Shown one piece after another: positions 24,409-37,584 of a DNA stretch of 64,000 bases. Location: the NCBI RefSeq assembly GCF_028551255.1, contig NZ_CP117029.1:3224001-3288000 (forward strand), given 5' to 3'. The first letter of the stretch is position 1, and every line of letters begins with the position of its first letter. This DNA comes from Vibrio tubiashii. GTDB taxonomy: Bacteria; Pseudomonadota; Gammaproteobacteria; Enterobacterales; Vibrionaceae. The position numbers and the translations under genes were made by a program. The notes under the pieces are model-generated. The model was not told the DNA's origin. It saw only the letters and a program-made list of their open reading frames with translations, and searched no databases.

Positions 24409-25866
24409 TTAGCTACGCCAGAACGTCGGCGTAAGTAGTATAAGTAGAGTAAAGATTTCCAGTCGTCCAAATAGCATCGAAACAATCAGAACCCATTTCG
24501 CCTTGTCATTCACATCACCAAAGTGAAGTGCCACTTCACCAAGACCCGGACCTAAGTTGTTGAGTGTCGCCGCAACGGCAGAGAAAGCACTTAGCTCATC
24601 CATTCCAGTCGCAATCAGACCTAACATGCAGACAACAAAAACCAGAGCATAGGCAGAGAAGAATCCCCACACCGCATCGACAACTCGCTGAGGAAGAGAA
24701 CTTCCGCCGACTTTGATCGTATACACAGCACGCGGGTGTACCAAGCGCTTAAGTTCACGCACACCTTGCAGTGTCAGTAATAAAATACGGATGACTTTCA
24801 TACCACCACCGGTAGAACCCGCACATCCACCAATAAAGGAGGAGAAAAGCAATAGCACGGGTAAGAATAGTGGCCACTCAGCAAAGCCTGTCGTTGTGAA
24901 GCCTGCTGTGGTCGAAATAGAAACCGTTTGGAAAAGAGCCTGATCAAAGGCGTCATATACCGAGTTATATGAGTGGTGGTTTAATAAAACTAGGAAACAA
25001 ACCACAAACAGTAAGACCTGAATAAAGATAAAGGCTCTAAACTCAGGGTCCTTCCAATAGTACTTAGGATGCACACCACCAGAGGCAAAGGCTGCAAAGT
25101 GAAGTGAGTAGTTACATGCCGAGATCAAAAGGAACACAACAGTAATCATATTGATCGCGTAACTGTCGAAATGTCCCATACTCGCATCATGGGTAGAGAA
25201 ACCACCGATGGCGATTGTCGAGAAGCTATGGCTTATTGCATCAAACGGTGTCATCCCCGCAAGCCAAAAAGAAGCAGCACAAGCAATGGTTAGACTTAAA
25301 TAGATATACCACAGCGCTTTCGCTGTTTCGGCGATACGCGGCGTCATCTTGGTGTCTTTTACTGGCCCCGGAATTTCAGCTCGATAAAGCTGCATACCAC
25401 CGATACCTAATACCGGTAAGATCGCAACGGCAAGTACGATGATACCCATACCGCCAAACCATTGTAGGAACTGACGATAAAACAAGATTGCTTTGGGCAA
25501 GTCATCAAGACCAACAATGACCGTAGCTCCGGTCGTGGTTAAAGCAGAAAAAGACTCAAAGAAAGCGTCTGTGACAGAAACATTGGGATTGTCAGCGATG
25601 AGAAATGGCAGTGAACCTGCACTTCCGAGTACCGTCCAAAACAAAACGACAATCAGAAAACCATCACGAGCTTTTAATTCATGTTTATGGCGTCGGTTTG
25701 GAAACCAACACACGGTTCCGCAAAACAGCAGAACGAAAAAGGTGGTGACAAAAGGAACACCTGCACCGTCTCGATAGATAAGCGCCACTAAAGCAGGAGC
25801 TAGCATAGAGAGACTAAAAAGAGCGAGCAAAAGCCCGACGATGCGAATAATGGATCGAAATTGCAT
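24409..25866 (-). CDS. trkH: Trk-system potassium uptake protein TrkH
   Basis: A 485-residue inner-membrane K+ channel subunit that works with cytosolic TrkA (not in this window). Four selectivity-filter loops are visible, for example ALTTTGATVI, IAIGGFSTHD, ISTTAGFTTTGF and ATLNNLGPGLG. About ten hydrophobic segments and the family length are intact. It lies upstream of hemG, an order seen in other gammaproteobacteria. Confidence 0.95.
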   Translation of the reverse strand: MQFRSIIRIVGLLLALFSLSMLAPALVALIYRDGAGVPFVTTFFVLLFCGTVCWFPNRRHKHELKARDGFLIVVLFWTVLGSAGSLPFLIADNPNVSVTDAFFESFSALTTTGATVIVGLDDLPKAILFYRQFLQWFGGMGIIVLAVAILPVLGIGGMQLYRAEIPGPVKDTKMTPRIAETAKALWYIYLSLTIACAASFWLAGMTPFDAISHSFSTIAIGGFSTHDASMGHFDSYAINMITVVFLLISACNYSLHFAAFASGGVHPKYYWKDPEFRAFIFIQVLLFVVCFLVLLNHHSYNSVYDAFDQALFQTVSISTTAGFTTTGFAEWPLFLPVLLLFSSFIGGCAGSTGGGMKVIRILLLTLQGVRELKRLVHPRAVYTIKVGGSSLPQRVVDAVWGFFSAYALVFVVCMLGLIATGMDELSAFSAVAATLNNLGPGLGEVALHFGDVNDKAKWVLIVSMLFGRLEIFTLLILLTPTFWRS

Positions 25867-25906
25867 GGTTAGATTGATTTATGAAGCGTAGCTTCCGACT
25901 TCCTAA

Positions 25907-26536
25907 TTATCTTTGTTGTTTGTCCAACGAGGTAACCTGTACCTTGGCGCCACTCTTATTAATAATGGTTTGAGTAAAGTCACTCACTTGACGAAGTTCA
26001 ATCTCGATAACCATTTTAACCAACTCACTATACTCAGCACTGACTTCTTGAGCTCCGAACTGAGGAAATAGAGACTGTGCAATTGGCATAAACCCATAGT
26101 CTAACTCTAGTAGTAGTTTTGTGGTTATTTTTTTCTCAATTGTTTGAAGCGACTTGAGAGCTTGCTGTACCCCACCACCATATGCTTTAACCAATCCACC
26201 GGTTCCCAGCTTGATACCACCAGAGTAGCGAGTCACCACAGCAGTAATTTCACCCACTCCCGAACCTGATAATTGCGCCAATATAGGTTTCCCAGCGGTT
26301 CCTGATGGCTCACCATCATCGCTAAAGCCCCATTGCATTGAATCTTCAGGTCTACCAGCAACAAATCCCCAGCAATTATGTCGCGCATCTGAGTGTTTGT
26401 TTTTTATCTGCTCAACAAACGCTTTAGCTAAGTCAATTGATGGAGTATGCGCAAGGTAAGTAATAAAGACGCTTTTCTTTATTTCCTCTTCAAACTGAGT
26501 GGGTTGTGCGGGTATTAAATACGGCAGGTCATTCAT
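25907..26536 (-). CDS. yigZ: YigZ/IMPACT-family protein
   Basis: A 209-residue cytosolic protein of the IMPACT (UPF0029) family, whose bacterial role is not settled. Conserved signatures are FSDDGEPSGTAGKPIL, GSGVGEITAVVTRY and GGIKLGTGGLVKAYGGG. The start at 26536 (MNDLPYLIPAQ) fits the E. coli YigZ N-terminus better than the in-frame ATG at 26575. It is followed by trkH and hemG and is divergent from fadBA, matching the gene order around fadBA in E. coli. Confidence 0.88.
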   Translation of the reverse strand: MNDLPYLIPAQPTQFEEEIKKSVFITYLAHTPSIDLAKAFVEQIKNKHSDARHNCWGFVAGRPEDSMQWGFSDDGEPSGTAGKPILAQLSGSGVGEITAVVTRYSGGIKLGTGGLVKAYGGGVQQALKSLQTIEKKITTKLLLELDYGFMPIAQSLFPQFGAQEVSAEYSELVKMVIEIELRQVSDFTQTIINKSGAKVQVTSLDKQQR

Positions 26537-26678
26537 GGCTGTGGTTCGTGTTATGTCTTGCTCGCAGTGTATCACGAGAGCGAATTTAACGTCGCCTAAG
26601 ATCTGTTCGAGCGCACAATGTTAAACACTTGTTTAAAAAATGTATTGAATTTAACCAACAGCAAGTCCAAACTAAAAC

Positions 26679-26696
26679 TACTGGTCTAACCAGAAT
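26679..26696. promoter_or_regulatory. FadR-like operator upstream of fadBA
   Basis: Contains the palindrome CTGGT-CTA-ACCAG (26681-26693), matching the half-sites of the FadR operator (CTGGTnnGACCAG type), 93 bp before the fadB start. FadR released by long-chain acyl-CoA would derepress beta-oxidation. Confidence 0.7.
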
Positions 26697-26785
26697 AACT
26701 ATAACACCACTTTCCTTTACAGCGGTTGTAACTCAACCAACCGCTGTACACGCAATCCGAAGATTGTATGTCATGGAGATAGACA

Positions 26786-28957
26786 ATGATTTACCAAGCC
26801 GAAACCCTACAGGTAAAGGAATTACAAGACGGAATCGCTGAGCTCAGCTTCTGTGCACCAGCGTCTGTTAACAAGCTCGACCTCGCTACTCTTGAGTCTC
26901 TGGATAAGGCTCTTGACGCGCTAAAAGCTCACAGCTCTCTCAAAGGCTTACTGCTTACTTCAGATAAAGAGGCGTTTATTGTTGGCGCTGACATTACTGA
27001 GTTTCTGGGCCTATTTGCCAAATCAGAGCAAGAGCTAGATCAATGGCTTCAATTTGCTAACAGCATCTTTAATAAGCTTGAGGACCTACCCGTACCGACA
27101 CTTTCTGTTTTAAAAGGCCACACTCTAGGTGGTGGATGTGAGTGTGTACTTGCTACTGACATGCGTATTGGTGACAAAACCACCAGCATAGGCTTACCAG
27201 AGACTAAACTCGGAATCATGCCAGGCTTTGGGGGTTGTGTTCGCTTACCGCGTGTTATCGGTGCCGACAGCGCGATGGAAGTCATTACACAAGGCAAAGC
27301 TTGCCGAGCGGATGAAGCACTTAAAATCGGTCTACTAGACGCTATTGTCGAGACAGATGCTCTGTACGAGTCAGCGATTAAGACTCTAACCCAAGCGATC
27401 AATGAGAAGCTGGATTGGAAAGAACGACGTAAACAAAAAACATCGCCACTTTCACTTAGCAAGCTTGAATCTATGATGAGCTTTACGATGGCAAAAGGCT
27501 TGGTCGCTCAGAAGGCTGGCCCTCACTATCCTGCGCCAATGACAGCAGTAGTGACTATCGAGGAAGGTGCTCGTTTTGCTCGCAATGAAGCGCTTGATGT
27601 TGAACGCAAACATTTTGTTAAGCTAGCGAAATCAGAAGAAGCCAAGTCTCTAGTTGGTCTATTCCTTAATGATCAATATATTAAAGGGCTAGCTAAAAAA
27701 GCGGCTAAGTCTGCCAGCAAAGACACTCAACGCGCCGCAGTGTTAGGTGCAGGTATCATGGGTGGCGGTATTGCTTACCAGTCAGCACTTAAAGGTGTGC
27801 CTGTCTTAATGAAAGATATCGCCCAAGCGTCGCTAGATTTAGGTATGACTGAAGCCTCAAAACTGCTTAACAAGCGACTATCTCGCGGTCGCATTGATGG
27901 CTTTAAGATGGCGGGTATCCTAGCCTCTATCACTCCAAGTCTTCATTACGCAGGCATCGAAGAGACCGATGTTATCGTTGAAGCAGTAGTTGAAAACCCG
28001 AAAGTGAAAGCGGCAGTACTCAGTGAAGTCGAGCAACAAGTGGGTGACGAAACCGTCATTACCTCAAATACATCGACTATCCCGATCAATCTGCTGGCTA
28101 AATCACTCAAGCGACCAGAAAATTTCTGTGGTATGCATTTCTTCAACCCAGTACACCGCATGCCTTTAGTCGAGATCATCCGTGGTGAACACACCTCAGA
28201 TGAAACCATCAACCGCGTTGTCGCTTACGCTGCGAAAATGGGTAAATCACCAATCGTCGTGAATGACTGTCCGGGATTCTTCGTCAACCGCGTACTCTTC
28301 CCTTACTTTGGTGGCTTCAGCATGTTGCTACGTGACGGTGCTGATTTCACTAAGATCGACAAAGTAATGGAACGTAAGTTTGGCTGGCCAATGGGACCTG
28401 CCTATCTGCTAGATGTAGTCGGCATTGATACCGCTCACCATGCCCAAGCGGTAATGGCTCAAGGCTTCCCGGAGCGTATGGGCAAACAAGGTCGTGATGC
28501 GATTGATGCCCTATTTGAAGCAGACAAATATGGTCAGAAGAATGGTAGCGGCTTCTATAGCTACGCTTTGGATAGAAAAGGCAAACCTAAGAAGACATTC
28601 AGTGAAGATATTCTGCCAGTACTCGCCGACGTGTGTGCTGAGAAACAAGAGTTCGATGATCAAACCATCATCCAACGAATGATGATTCCGATGATCAATG
28701 AAGTTGTCTTGTGTCTGCAAGAAAACATCATCGCTTCTCCTCAAGAAGCCGATATGGCTTTAGTTTATGGTCTGGGCTTCCCTCCATTCCGAGGTGGCGT
28801 TTTCCGTTACTTAGATAGCGTAGGTATTGCCGAGTTTGTCGCAATGGCGAACCAATACTCAGATCTAGGTGCTACGTACCAAGTTCCACAATTGCTGATT
28901 GATATGGCTGAAAAAGGCCAAACCTTTTACGGTGCTCAGCAACAAGGTTCTATCTAA
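26786..28957 (+). CDS. fadB: Fatty acid oxidation complex alpha subunit FadB
   Basis: A 723-residue multifunctional beta-oxidation enzyme. Enoyl-CoA hydratase/isomerase occupies about 1-190 (oxyanion/Glu region [12 protein letters not shown]). 3-hydroxyacyl-CoA dehydrogenase covers about 310-720, with the NAD loop [13 protein letters not shown] and catalytic His in [10 protein letters not shown]. It pairs with FadA, which follows after 12 bp, in an alpha2-beta2 complex. A FadR-like site precedes it. Confidence 0.97.
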   Translation: MIYQAETLQVKELQDGIAELSFCAPASVNKLDLATLESLDKALDALKAHSSLKGLLLTSDKEAFIVGADITEFLGLFAKSEQELDQWLQFANSIFNKLEDLPVPTLSVLKGHTLGGGCECVLATDMRIGDKTTSIGLPETKLGIMPGFGGCVRLPRVIGADSAMEVITQGKACRADEALKIGLLDAIVETDALYESAIKTLTQAINEKLDWKERRKQKTSPLSLSKLESMMSFTMAKGLVAQKAGPHYPAPMTAVVTIEEGARFARNEALDVERKHFVKLAKSEEAKSLVGLFLNDQYIKGLAKKAAKSASKDTQRAAVLGAGIMGGGIAYQSALKGVPVLMKDIAQASLDLGMTEASKLLNKRLSRGRIDGFKMAGILASITPSLHYAGIEETDVIVEAVVENPKVKAAVLSEVEQQVGDETVITSNTSTIPINLLAKSLKRPENFCGMHFFNPVHRMPLVEIIRGEHTSDETINRVVAYAAKMGKSPIVVNDCPGFFVNRVLFPYFGGFSMLLRDGADFTKIDKVMERKFGWPMGPAYLLDVVGIDTAHHAQAVMAQGFPERMGKQGRDAIDALFEADKYGQKNGSGFYSYALDRKGKPKKTFSEDILPVLADVCAEKQEFDDQTIIQRMMIPMINEVVLCLQENIIASPQEADMALVYGLGFPPFRGGVFRYLDSVGIAEFVAMANQYSDLGATYQVPQLLIDMAEKGQTFYGAQQQGSI

Positions 28958-30145
<1,188 letters not shown>

Positions 30146-30163
30146 GCGGTTATCAAGTAAAGC

Positions 30164-30186
30164 AACGCCAGCATTATGCTGGCGTT
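30164..30186 (+). terminator. fadBA terminator
   Basis: Stem AACGCCAGCA / TGCTGGCGTT followed by T-rich sequence, 19 bp after the fadA stop. Confidence 0.85.
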
Positions 30187-30190
30187 TTCT

Positions 30191-31102
30191 TTAGTGCTTT
30201 AACCAGTCGTGATGGAGCTGATTGGAAGAGCCTAAGTAATCCACCATCCACTGAATGAGCTTGTGGTTATCATCTTTGCGCCAGACTAAACAACATTGGC
30301 TGATCGGCTTTTCATCTGGCAGCATCTTCTCCACCAGCACCCCATCAAGAATTAACGGCATCGCAATGTGCCTAGGCATATAGCCAACCCCGACGCCATT
30401 TTTGAGACACTCAATTGCACTGTACCAATTGGGCAGCAACAAACGCCGCTGCTGCGGATAATGCCCTGTATGACGCTTGGGCAACACGCTAGAGGTATCA
30501 TCCAAGCAGATTGCCGGATACTGACTGACAAACTCTTCAGTTAGATTTTGTTGGCGGACACAAGGATGCGCTGGCGACATCACAAATGCCCAGTCTAAAA
30601 CCCCCATATCTCTCACTTCAAAATCACCGCCAACAGGAATCGCAGACGTCGCTCCAATCACAATATCCGCTCGCTCTTGTGCTATCGCCTCCCACGAGCC
30701 GTTAAACACTTCCATATTGATCTGCAGCTCAGCGAACTCAAATTCACGGTAAAAGTCTTCCACTAGCGGCTTAAGCTTATCTAGCTTGACCACATTGTCT
30801 AATGTCAGCTTGAGTGTTGATTGCCAGCCTTGAGCAGCACGTTTGGTTTGCGCCTTAAGATCTTCCATCTGTCTCAGCAGTAATCGAGCTTCAGCAATAA
30901 ACAGTTCGCCTGCGGGTGTCAGCTCTACTTTCCTTGGCAGACGGCGAAACAAGATCACGTCCAACTCTTGCTCGACCTGACGTACGCCATAACTGATTGC
31001 TGAAGGGACTTTATGCAGCACCTCAGCCGCAGCGGTAAAACTTCCCAAGCGGGCAACGGTATCTAACATCTCAAGCGATGATTTTGAATACATAACGTAC
31101 AA
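30191..31102 (-). CDS. punR: LysR-family regulator PunR
   Basis: A 303-residue LysR activator. The helix-turn-helix (LEMLDTVARLGSFTAAAEVL, then VPSAISYGVRQVEQEL) and effector-domain blocks such as EVFNGSWEAIAQERADIVIGA match E. coli PunR (YdhB). There it activates punC in response to purine nucleosides. It is divergent from a PunC-type transporter with 145 bp between starts, the same arrangement as E. coli. It converges on fadA and shares its terminator region. Confidence 0.88.
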   Translation of the reverse strand: MYVMYSKSSLEMLDTVARLGSFTAAAEVLHKVPSAISYGVRQVEQELDVILFRRLPRKVELTPAGELFIAEARLLLRQMEDLKAQTKRAAQGWQSTLKLTLDNVVKLDKLKPLVEDFYREFEFAELQINMEVFNGSWEAIAQERADIVIGATSAIPVGGDFEVRDMGVLDWAFVMSPAHPCVRQQNLTEEFVSQYPAICLDDTSSVLPKRHTGHYPQQRRLLLPNWYSAIECLKNGVGVGYMPRHIAMPLILDGVLVEKMLPDEKPISQCCLVWRKDDNHKLIQWMVDYLGSSNQLHHDWLKH

Positions 31103-31247
31103 CCGTTCAATTTTTTTGATTGATAACCAATAATTTTAACGTTTTATTTTCGGAAAATCGAAAAATAGAATGGCGGGGTAAATAAATCAGGGTTGGCGCC
31201 AACTGATACTGAGTAAATAATGATTAAATAATTTGATTGGTTGAATC

Positions 31248-32447
31248 ATGAAAATTTCAAAACTACAGCTTGTTTATCTCGCAGCCCTTTCGATGCTCGG
31301 CTTTATTGCCACCGACATGTACTTACCTGCATTCAAAGCGATGGAAGTCGACTTTGCGACAGGCCCTGAACAAATTGCTCTTTCTCTGACTGTCTTTCTT
31401 GTGGGGATGGCTTTTGGTCAGTTGATGTGGGGCTTAGCCTCCGATAAGTTTGGCCACCGCAATACCTTAGCGGCCGGCTTGGTGACTTTCACCATCGCAT
31501 CATTTGGCTTGGCGTTTAGCGATCAAGTCTGGCAGCTACTGACTCTGCGCTTTGTGCAAGCGATCGGTGTTTGTGCACCTGCAGTGATCTGGCAAGCAAT
31601 GGTGATCAAACGCCACTCCAGTAATAGCCAACAGATCTTTGCTACGATCATGCCTTTAGTAGCATTGTCTCCGGCACTTGCGCCACAACTAGGTGTGCTA
31701 TTGGCAGATAACTTTGGCTGGCACAGTATTTTTGTCGCTCTGACACTAATAGGGGTGCTACTCGTTATCGCCACCATGACACAGAAGAATGAAAAGGCCG
31801 AGGTCAAGCAAACCAGCATGTCGGCAGATATTAAGGCACTGCTAGGTTCTAAAACCTACTTAGGTAATGTGTTTATGTTCGCCACGGCATCAGCGGCATT
31901 CTTTGCTTACCTAACCGGCATGCCAGAGATCATGTCGCAGCTAGGATATCAAGCGAAAGATATTGGTTTGAGCTTTATTCCACAGACTATCGCCTTTATG
32001 GCAGGTGGCTACTTAGGTAAAGTCGGCGTGCGTAAATATGGTGATGAGAAAGTTCTGCGCCAGCTGATCGGGCTATTCAGTGTCGCTTCTCTACTGATAT
32101 TTATCGCCTCTCAGTGGCAGCTAACGTCAATCTGGCCAATTCTTGCTCCGTTCTGTTTGATTGCGGTAGCCAACGGTGCCCTTTACCCAATCGTTGTTAA
32201 CCGCGCATTAGCCAGTGCACAGCAAAGTCCAGCAACTGCAGCAGGATTACAGAATAGCCTACAGATCTGTGTCAGCAGCCTAGCCAGTGCGTTAGTCGCC
32301 GCGATGGCAAGTCAGGCTCAACTGGTGACAGGTATTGCGATTGTGATTTGTATGGGCGGAATGTGGATTGGCTACGTAGTGTCTAATCGTGAGTTGTCTC
32401 AACACTTCACAGCACCAGACAATTCAAGAGTCGTCGGTGATGAATAA
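31248..32447 (+). CDS. punC: Purine nucleoside MFS transporter PunC
   Basis: A 399-residue inner-membrane MFS protein with about 12 hydrophobic segments. It matches E. coli PunC (YdhC) along its length: LSMLGFIATDMYLPAFKAM, LRFVQAIGVCAPAVIWQA, IMPLVALSPALAPQLG, GLSFIPQTIAF and IAVANGALYPIVV. PunC imports adenosine and other purine nucleosides. Older annotations call the family Bcr/CflA drug exporters. Regulation by the adjacent punR is expected. Confidence 0.87.
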   Translation: MKISKLQLVYLAALSMLGFIATDMYLPAFKAMEVDFATGPEQIALSLTVFLVGMAFGQLMWGLASDKFGHRNTLAAGLVTFTIASFGLAFSDQVWQLLTLRFVQAIGVCAPAVIWQAMVIKRHSSNSQQIFATIMPLVALSPALAPQLGVLLADNFGWHSIFVALTLIGVLLVIATMTQKNEKAEVKQTSMSADIKALLGSKTYLGNVFMFATASAAFFAYLTGMPEIMSQLGYQAKDIGLSFIPQTIAFMAGGYLGKVGVRKYGDEKVLRQLIGLFSVASLLIFIASQWQLTSIWPILAPFCLIAVANGALYPIVVNRALASAQQSPATAAGLQNSLQICVSSLASALVAAMASQAQLVTGIAIVICMGGMWIGYVVSNRELSQHFTAPDNSRVVGDE

Positions 32448-32454
32448 ATAGACA

Positions 32455-32476
32455 AAGAGCCGCATTTGCGGCTCTT
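32455..32476 (+). terminator. punC terminator
   Basis: Stem AAGAGCCGC / GCGGCTCTT around an ATT loop, just after punC and also positioned to serve the converging gene. Confidence 0.75.
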
Positions 32477-32502
32477 CTAGTTTCAGTCAGATAAGTAAGC
32501 AG

Positions 32503-33279
32503 TTACAAACTTTTCAGACCCCATTTTTCAGCGGTCTTTTTAAAGAAGCCTTGAGTTTTCTTCAGCTCCACCCAGTGATTCAGGTAATTAATCCAAACCT
32601 GATCATCTTGTGGTAGTAGCATCGCGATTGGCGTCGGCTTACGTGGCTCTTTAACCGGAACAATGGCCAATTGCTTAAACTTCTCCACCAGCGTTGCCGC
32701 CTCTACGTTTGAAGTCACCGAGACATCGGCTCTGCGTGCCAGTAACTCTTGGAAGTCACGCGCTGGCGCTTCAATAACCACATGTTGCGCTGATGGGAAA
32801 AACTCTTTGACCATCTTTTCTTGTACCGTACCTAACGTTGCCGCCACTTTTACTTCCGCTTTATCAAAGTCACTCCAGTCAGAAAACTTGTCTAAATCCT
32901 TTTTCTGCACCACAGGAACAAATGCTAAATAGAAGTAAGGCTGACTGTAGCCCGCTACCTTAGCGCGTGACATGTTAAGCGAAGCGCTGCCAGTAATGTC
33001 GTACTTATTGGCCGTCACCCCATTGACCAGTGTTTTCCAATCGGTTGCGACGTATTCGACTTTCACCCCAAGATCTTTAGCTAACTCAGTTGTTACATCA
33101 ATATCAAAACCCCGGTAGCTATTGGTAGCCGGATCCTTCATTGTCATCGGGTTCCAATCCCCAGTTGTACCTACACGTAGCACCCCTTTATCGAGGATTT
33201 GATGTAAACGACTGGTTTCAGCCATCACCTGACCTACTGACAATAAGCACAATCCAAGTGCTAAAATATACTTGTTCAT
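32503..33279 (-). CDS. Periplasmic amino-acid binding protein (PheC/SBP family 3)
   Basis: A 258-residue secreted protein with a signal peptide (about 1-20, cleavage after QVMA) and a family-3 solute-binding fold (GVLRVGTTGDWNPMT, YRGFDIDVTTELAKDLG, LNMSRAKVAGYSQPYF). The opening block strongly resembles periplasmic cyclohexadienyl/arogenate dehydratase (PheC) as well as polar amino-acid binding proteins. The two cannot be told apart here. The divergent neighbour 91 bp away is an ABC permease, which favours transport. Confidence 0.82.
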   Translation of the reverse strand: MNKYILALGLCLLSVGQVMAETSRLHQILDKGVLRVGTTGDWNPMTMKDPATNSYRGFDIDVTTELAKDLGVKVEYVATDWKTLVNGVTANKYDITGSASLNMSRAKVAGYSQPYFYLAFVPVVQKKDLDKFSDWSDFDKAEVKVAATLGTVQEKMVKEFFPSAQHVVIEAPARDFQELLARRADVSVTSNVEAATLVEKFKQLAIVPVKEPRKPTPIAMLLPQDDQVWINYLNHWVELKKTQGFFKKTAEKWGLKSL

Positions 33280-33370
33280 TATATCTTCCCTAAAGTTATT
33301 ACGAATTAAGCCCGTTCATTGCTAACATAGCAGCATCAAATGGATTTTTTTAGTCAATACAAGGTGTAAT

Positions 33371-34111
33371 GTGACTTCTCGTTATCTATTGCTTGGTTCA
33401 CTGTTACTTCTCACTGGCTGTTCGGATTACCAGTGGGGTTGGTACGTACTCGACCCAACAACCGATCAAGGCCGAACCAACGTAATCTTTCTACTTGCCG
33501 GGTTTAGCGACACAATTCAAGTCTCTCTGCTGAGTATGTTGTTTGCCATGACGCTCGGGCTCATTATCGCGTTGCCTGCGCTTTCACCGCTGAAGTATCT
33601 GCGTGCTATCAACCGAACCTATGTAGAAAGTGTGCGTTCTGTGCCAGTGCTCGTGTTACTTCTGTGGGTTTATTATGGAATGCCTACTTTATTGGATATC
33701 TCGCTCGATCATTTCTGGGCGGGGGTCATTGCACTGACCATCGCGGAAAGTGCCTTTATGGCAGAAGTATTTCGCGGTGGGATTCAAGCTATCAGTCGCG
33801 GCCAACATGAAGCAGCAGAGTCGCTAGGTTTGAACTATTGGCAGAAGATGCGCTTAGTAATTTTACCGCAAGCATTTCGACAAATCTTACCGCCATTGGG
33901 TAACCAATTCGTCTATATTCTCAAAATGAGTTCACTGGTCAGTGTGATTGGATTGAGTGACCTAACCCGTCGTGCCAACGAGCTAGTGGTTAATGAGTAC
34001 TTACCTTTAGAGATCTATACCTTCTTAGTTTTAGAATATTTAGTGCTGATTCTTTTCGTCTCTCAAGCCGTTCGTTGGTTAGAAAAGCGTATCGCGATTC
34101 CTAGCCATTAA
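33371..34111 (+). CDS. Polar amino-acid ABC transporter permease
   Basis: A 246-residue inner-membrane permease of the HisM/GltK type. The EAA loop that contacts the ATPase is complete (EAAESLGLNYWQKMRLVILP). The N-terminus is unusual: LLLGSLLLLTGCSDY resembles a lipoprotein signal before the first permease helix. The GTG start has no better in-frame alternative nearby. No ATPase or second permease gene is adjacent, so an ATPase must come from elsewhere. It is divergent from the binding-protein gene. Confidence 0.85.
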   Translation: MTSRYLLLGSLLLLTGCSDYQWGWYVLDPTTDQGRTNVIFLLAGFSDTIQVSLLSMLFAMTLGLIIALPALSPLKYLRAINRTYVESVRSVPVLVLLLWVYYGMPTLLDISLDHFWAGVIALTIAESAFMAEVFRGGIQAISRGQHEAAESLGLNYWQKMRLVILPQAFRQILPPLGNQFVYILKMSSLVSVIGLSDLTRRANELVVNEYLPLEIYTFLVLEYLVLILFVSQAVRWLEKRIAIPSH

Positions 34112-34135
34112 ATCGCTTTGCAACTAACTAGAGAC

Positions 34136-34166
34136 AACAAAGCCGCTCATCATGAGCGGCTTTGTT
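34136..34166. terminator. Bidirectional terminator between permease and glmU
   Basis: Perfect 15-bp palindromic stem AACAAAGCCGCTCAT / ATGAGCGGCTTTGTT with a single-base loop between two converging genes. Confidence 0.85.
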
Positions 34167-34191
34167 ACGTTATTATTGGTAGTAAAAGCGA

Positions 34192-35553
34192 TTACTTTTG
34201 TTTTACTGGGCGCTGCCAACCTGAAATCTTACGCTCTTTAGCGCGAGTGATGACTAACTCACCTTCAGCGACATCTTTGGTCAAAGTCGTTCCTGCACCA
34301 ATTGTCGCACCATCAGCGATAGTCACTGGCGCCACCAGCTGACTGTCAGAGCCAACAAAAACATCGTTGCCGATGGTTGTTTTAAACTTGTTTGCGCCAT
34401 CATAGTTACAAGTGATTACACCCGCCCCTACATTGGTGCGCTGACCGATCTCGGCATCACCTAAATAAGTCAGGTGATTGGCTTTAGAACCCTCACCAAG
34501 GCGAGCATTTTTCACTTCAACGAAGTTACCGACGTGAGAGTCATTACGCATCTCTGCACCAGGGCGCAGACGAGTAAATGGACCCACGGTACACTCTTCA
34601 CCGACCGTCGCACCTTCAATCACACTGTACGGACGAATAACCGTATTATCGTCTATTTCACAATCTTTAAGTACACAACCAGTACCAATCACGACGTTAT
34701 CACCGAGCGATACTTTACCTTCGATAATAACATTGGCGTCAATTTCACAATCCATTCCGCACTGCAATTCACCACGTAGATCGAAACGTGCAGGATCGCG
34801 CAGCATTACGCCTTGCTCTAGTAGCTTTTGTGCTTGCATTGACTGGAACGCACGCTCTAGACGCGCCAACTGAGCGCGGTCGTTAACCCCTTCCACCTCA
34901 ATTGGGTTTACTGGATGAACTGCCTCTACCGCTCGGCCTTCATCATGGGCAGCAGCGATAACATCGGTTAAGTAGTACTCACCTTGAGCATTGTCGTTGT
35001 TTAGACCAGACAACCAACGTTTCAGATCACCGCCAGTGGCAACCATTACACCTGTATTGATCTCTTTAATCAGCTTCTGCTCTTCTGTCGCGTCTTTTTG
35101 CTCAACAATCGCAACAACAGGGCCGTTCTTACGCACGATACGTCCGTAGCCCATAGGGTTATCTAGCACCACGGTAAGCAGCGCGATACCGCCTGTTGGC
35201 TGGGCATCGAGTAAGCTTTCAATCGTCTCTTCAGAGATCAGTGGTACATCGCCATAAAGCACTAAGATCTTTTCATCATCTTCAAATTGTGGTGCAGCTT
35301 GATCCACTGCGTGACCCGTACCAAGCTGATCCGCTTGCAACACCCAACTTACCGACTCACTGCTTAGTTCAGCTTGCATTTGATCGCCACCATGGCCGTA
35401 CACCAAATGGATGTTCTGCGCGCCTAATCCATTACATGTATCAATCACATGTTTCACCATCGGCTTACCCGCAAGCGTATGCAGAACCTTAGGTTTATTG
35501 GAGTACATGCGAGTCCCTTTGCCCGCCGCCAGAATCACTGCGCTAAACTTCAT
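34192..35553 (-). CDS. glmU: Bifunctional UDP-GlcNAc pyrophosphorylase / GlcN-1-P acetyltransferase GlmU
   Basis: A 453-residue enzyme making UDP-N-acetylglucosamine for peptidoglycan and lipopolysaccharide. The uridylyltransferase domain (about 1-230) opens with the nucleotide loop [11 protein letters not shown], and a left-handed beta-helix acetyltransferase domain (about 250-440) is visible as repeated hexapeptides. The start at 35553 (MKFSAVIL) matches the family; an ATG four codons upstream is less likely. It lies downstream of the atp operon, as in E. coli. Confidence 0.96.
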   Translation of the reverse strand: MKFSAVILAAGKGTRMYSNKPKVLHTLAGKPMVKHVIDTCNGLGAQNIHLVYGHGGDQMQAELSSESVSWVLQADQLGTGHAVDQAAPQFEDDEKILVLYGDVPLISEETIESLLDAQPTGGIALLTVVLDNPMGYGRIVRKNGPVVAIVEQKDATEEQKLIKEINTGVMVATGGDLKRWLSGLNNDNAQGEYYLTDVIAAAHDEGRAVEAVHPVNPIEVEGVNDRAQLARLERAFQSMQAQKLLEQGVMLRDPARFDLRGELQCGMDCEIDANVIIEGKVSLGDNVVIGTGCVLKDCEIDDNTVIRPYSVIEGATVGEECTVGPFTRLRPGAEMRNDSHVGNFVEVKNARLGEGSKANHLTYLGDAEIGQRTNVGAGVITCNYDGANKFKTTIGNDVFVGSDSQLVAPVTIADGATIGAGTTLTKDVAEGELVITRAKERKISGWQRPVKQK

Positions 35554-35655
35554 TGAGTTACCCATTTGAACTTGTATTAAAACTGAGAGGTATTCTAGAC
35601 ACTAATCGTTGATTAGTTAATTGACTAAGAAAAATTTCCGTTAAAAATTAAGCAA

Positions 35656-35679
35656 AAAGGCGGTCTTACGACCGCCTTT
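35656..35679 (-). terminator. Terminator of the atp operon
   Basis: Stem AAAGGCGGTC / GACCGCCTTT with a TTAC-type loop and flanking T-run, 26 bp after atpC. Confidence 0.85.
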
Positions 35680-35704
35680 ATCACTTTTAAAACAGTGTCG
35701 CGAA

Positions 35705-36127
35705 TTAGCGACGCTGTTTCGTCAGCTCGATAACTCGTAGCTGAGCAATGGCTTTAGCCAGTTCACTGGCCGCTTGAGCGAAGTCCATATCGCCGTGCTG
35801 ATTGTGGATACTCTCCTCAGCGCGACGTTTAGCTTCCTCTGCCTTAGCTGCGTCTAGCTCTTCACCACGGATAGCCGTATCAGCCAGTACAGTCGCTGTA
35901 CCCGGCTGAACTTCTATCATACCACCAGAAACATAGATAATTTCTTCGTGGCCGTGCTGTTTAACAATACGCACCATACCAGGCTTGATAGCGGTCAGCA
36001 GCGGTGTGTGGCCATGGAAAATACCAAGCTCACCTTCGCTACCGGTCACCTGGAACGTTTCAACTAGGCCTGAGAAGATTTTCTTCTCCGCACTAACAAC
36101 GTCTAGGTGAAAGGTTATTGCTGCCAT
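35705..36127 (-). CDS. atpC: ATP synthase F1 epsilon subunit
   Basis: The 140-residue epsilon subunit of the central stalk. It has the beta-sandwich N-domain ([32 protein letters not shown]) and the C-terminal helical hairpin that can inhibit ATP hydrolysis. Last gene of the atp operon, 18 bp after atpD. Confidence 0.97.
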   Translation of the reverse strand: MAAITFHLDVVSAEKKIFSGLVETFQVTGSEGELGIFHGHTPLLTAIKPGMVRIVKQHGHEEIIYVSGGMIEVQPGTATVLADTAIRGEELDAAKAEEAKRRAEESIHNQHGDMDFAQAASELAKAIAQLRVIELTKQRR

Positions 36128-36145
36128 ATCGCCTCCTAGTTAGCC

Positions 36146-37564
<1,419 letters not shown>

Positions 37565-37584
37565 CTATTTCGTTTTACCTAAGC

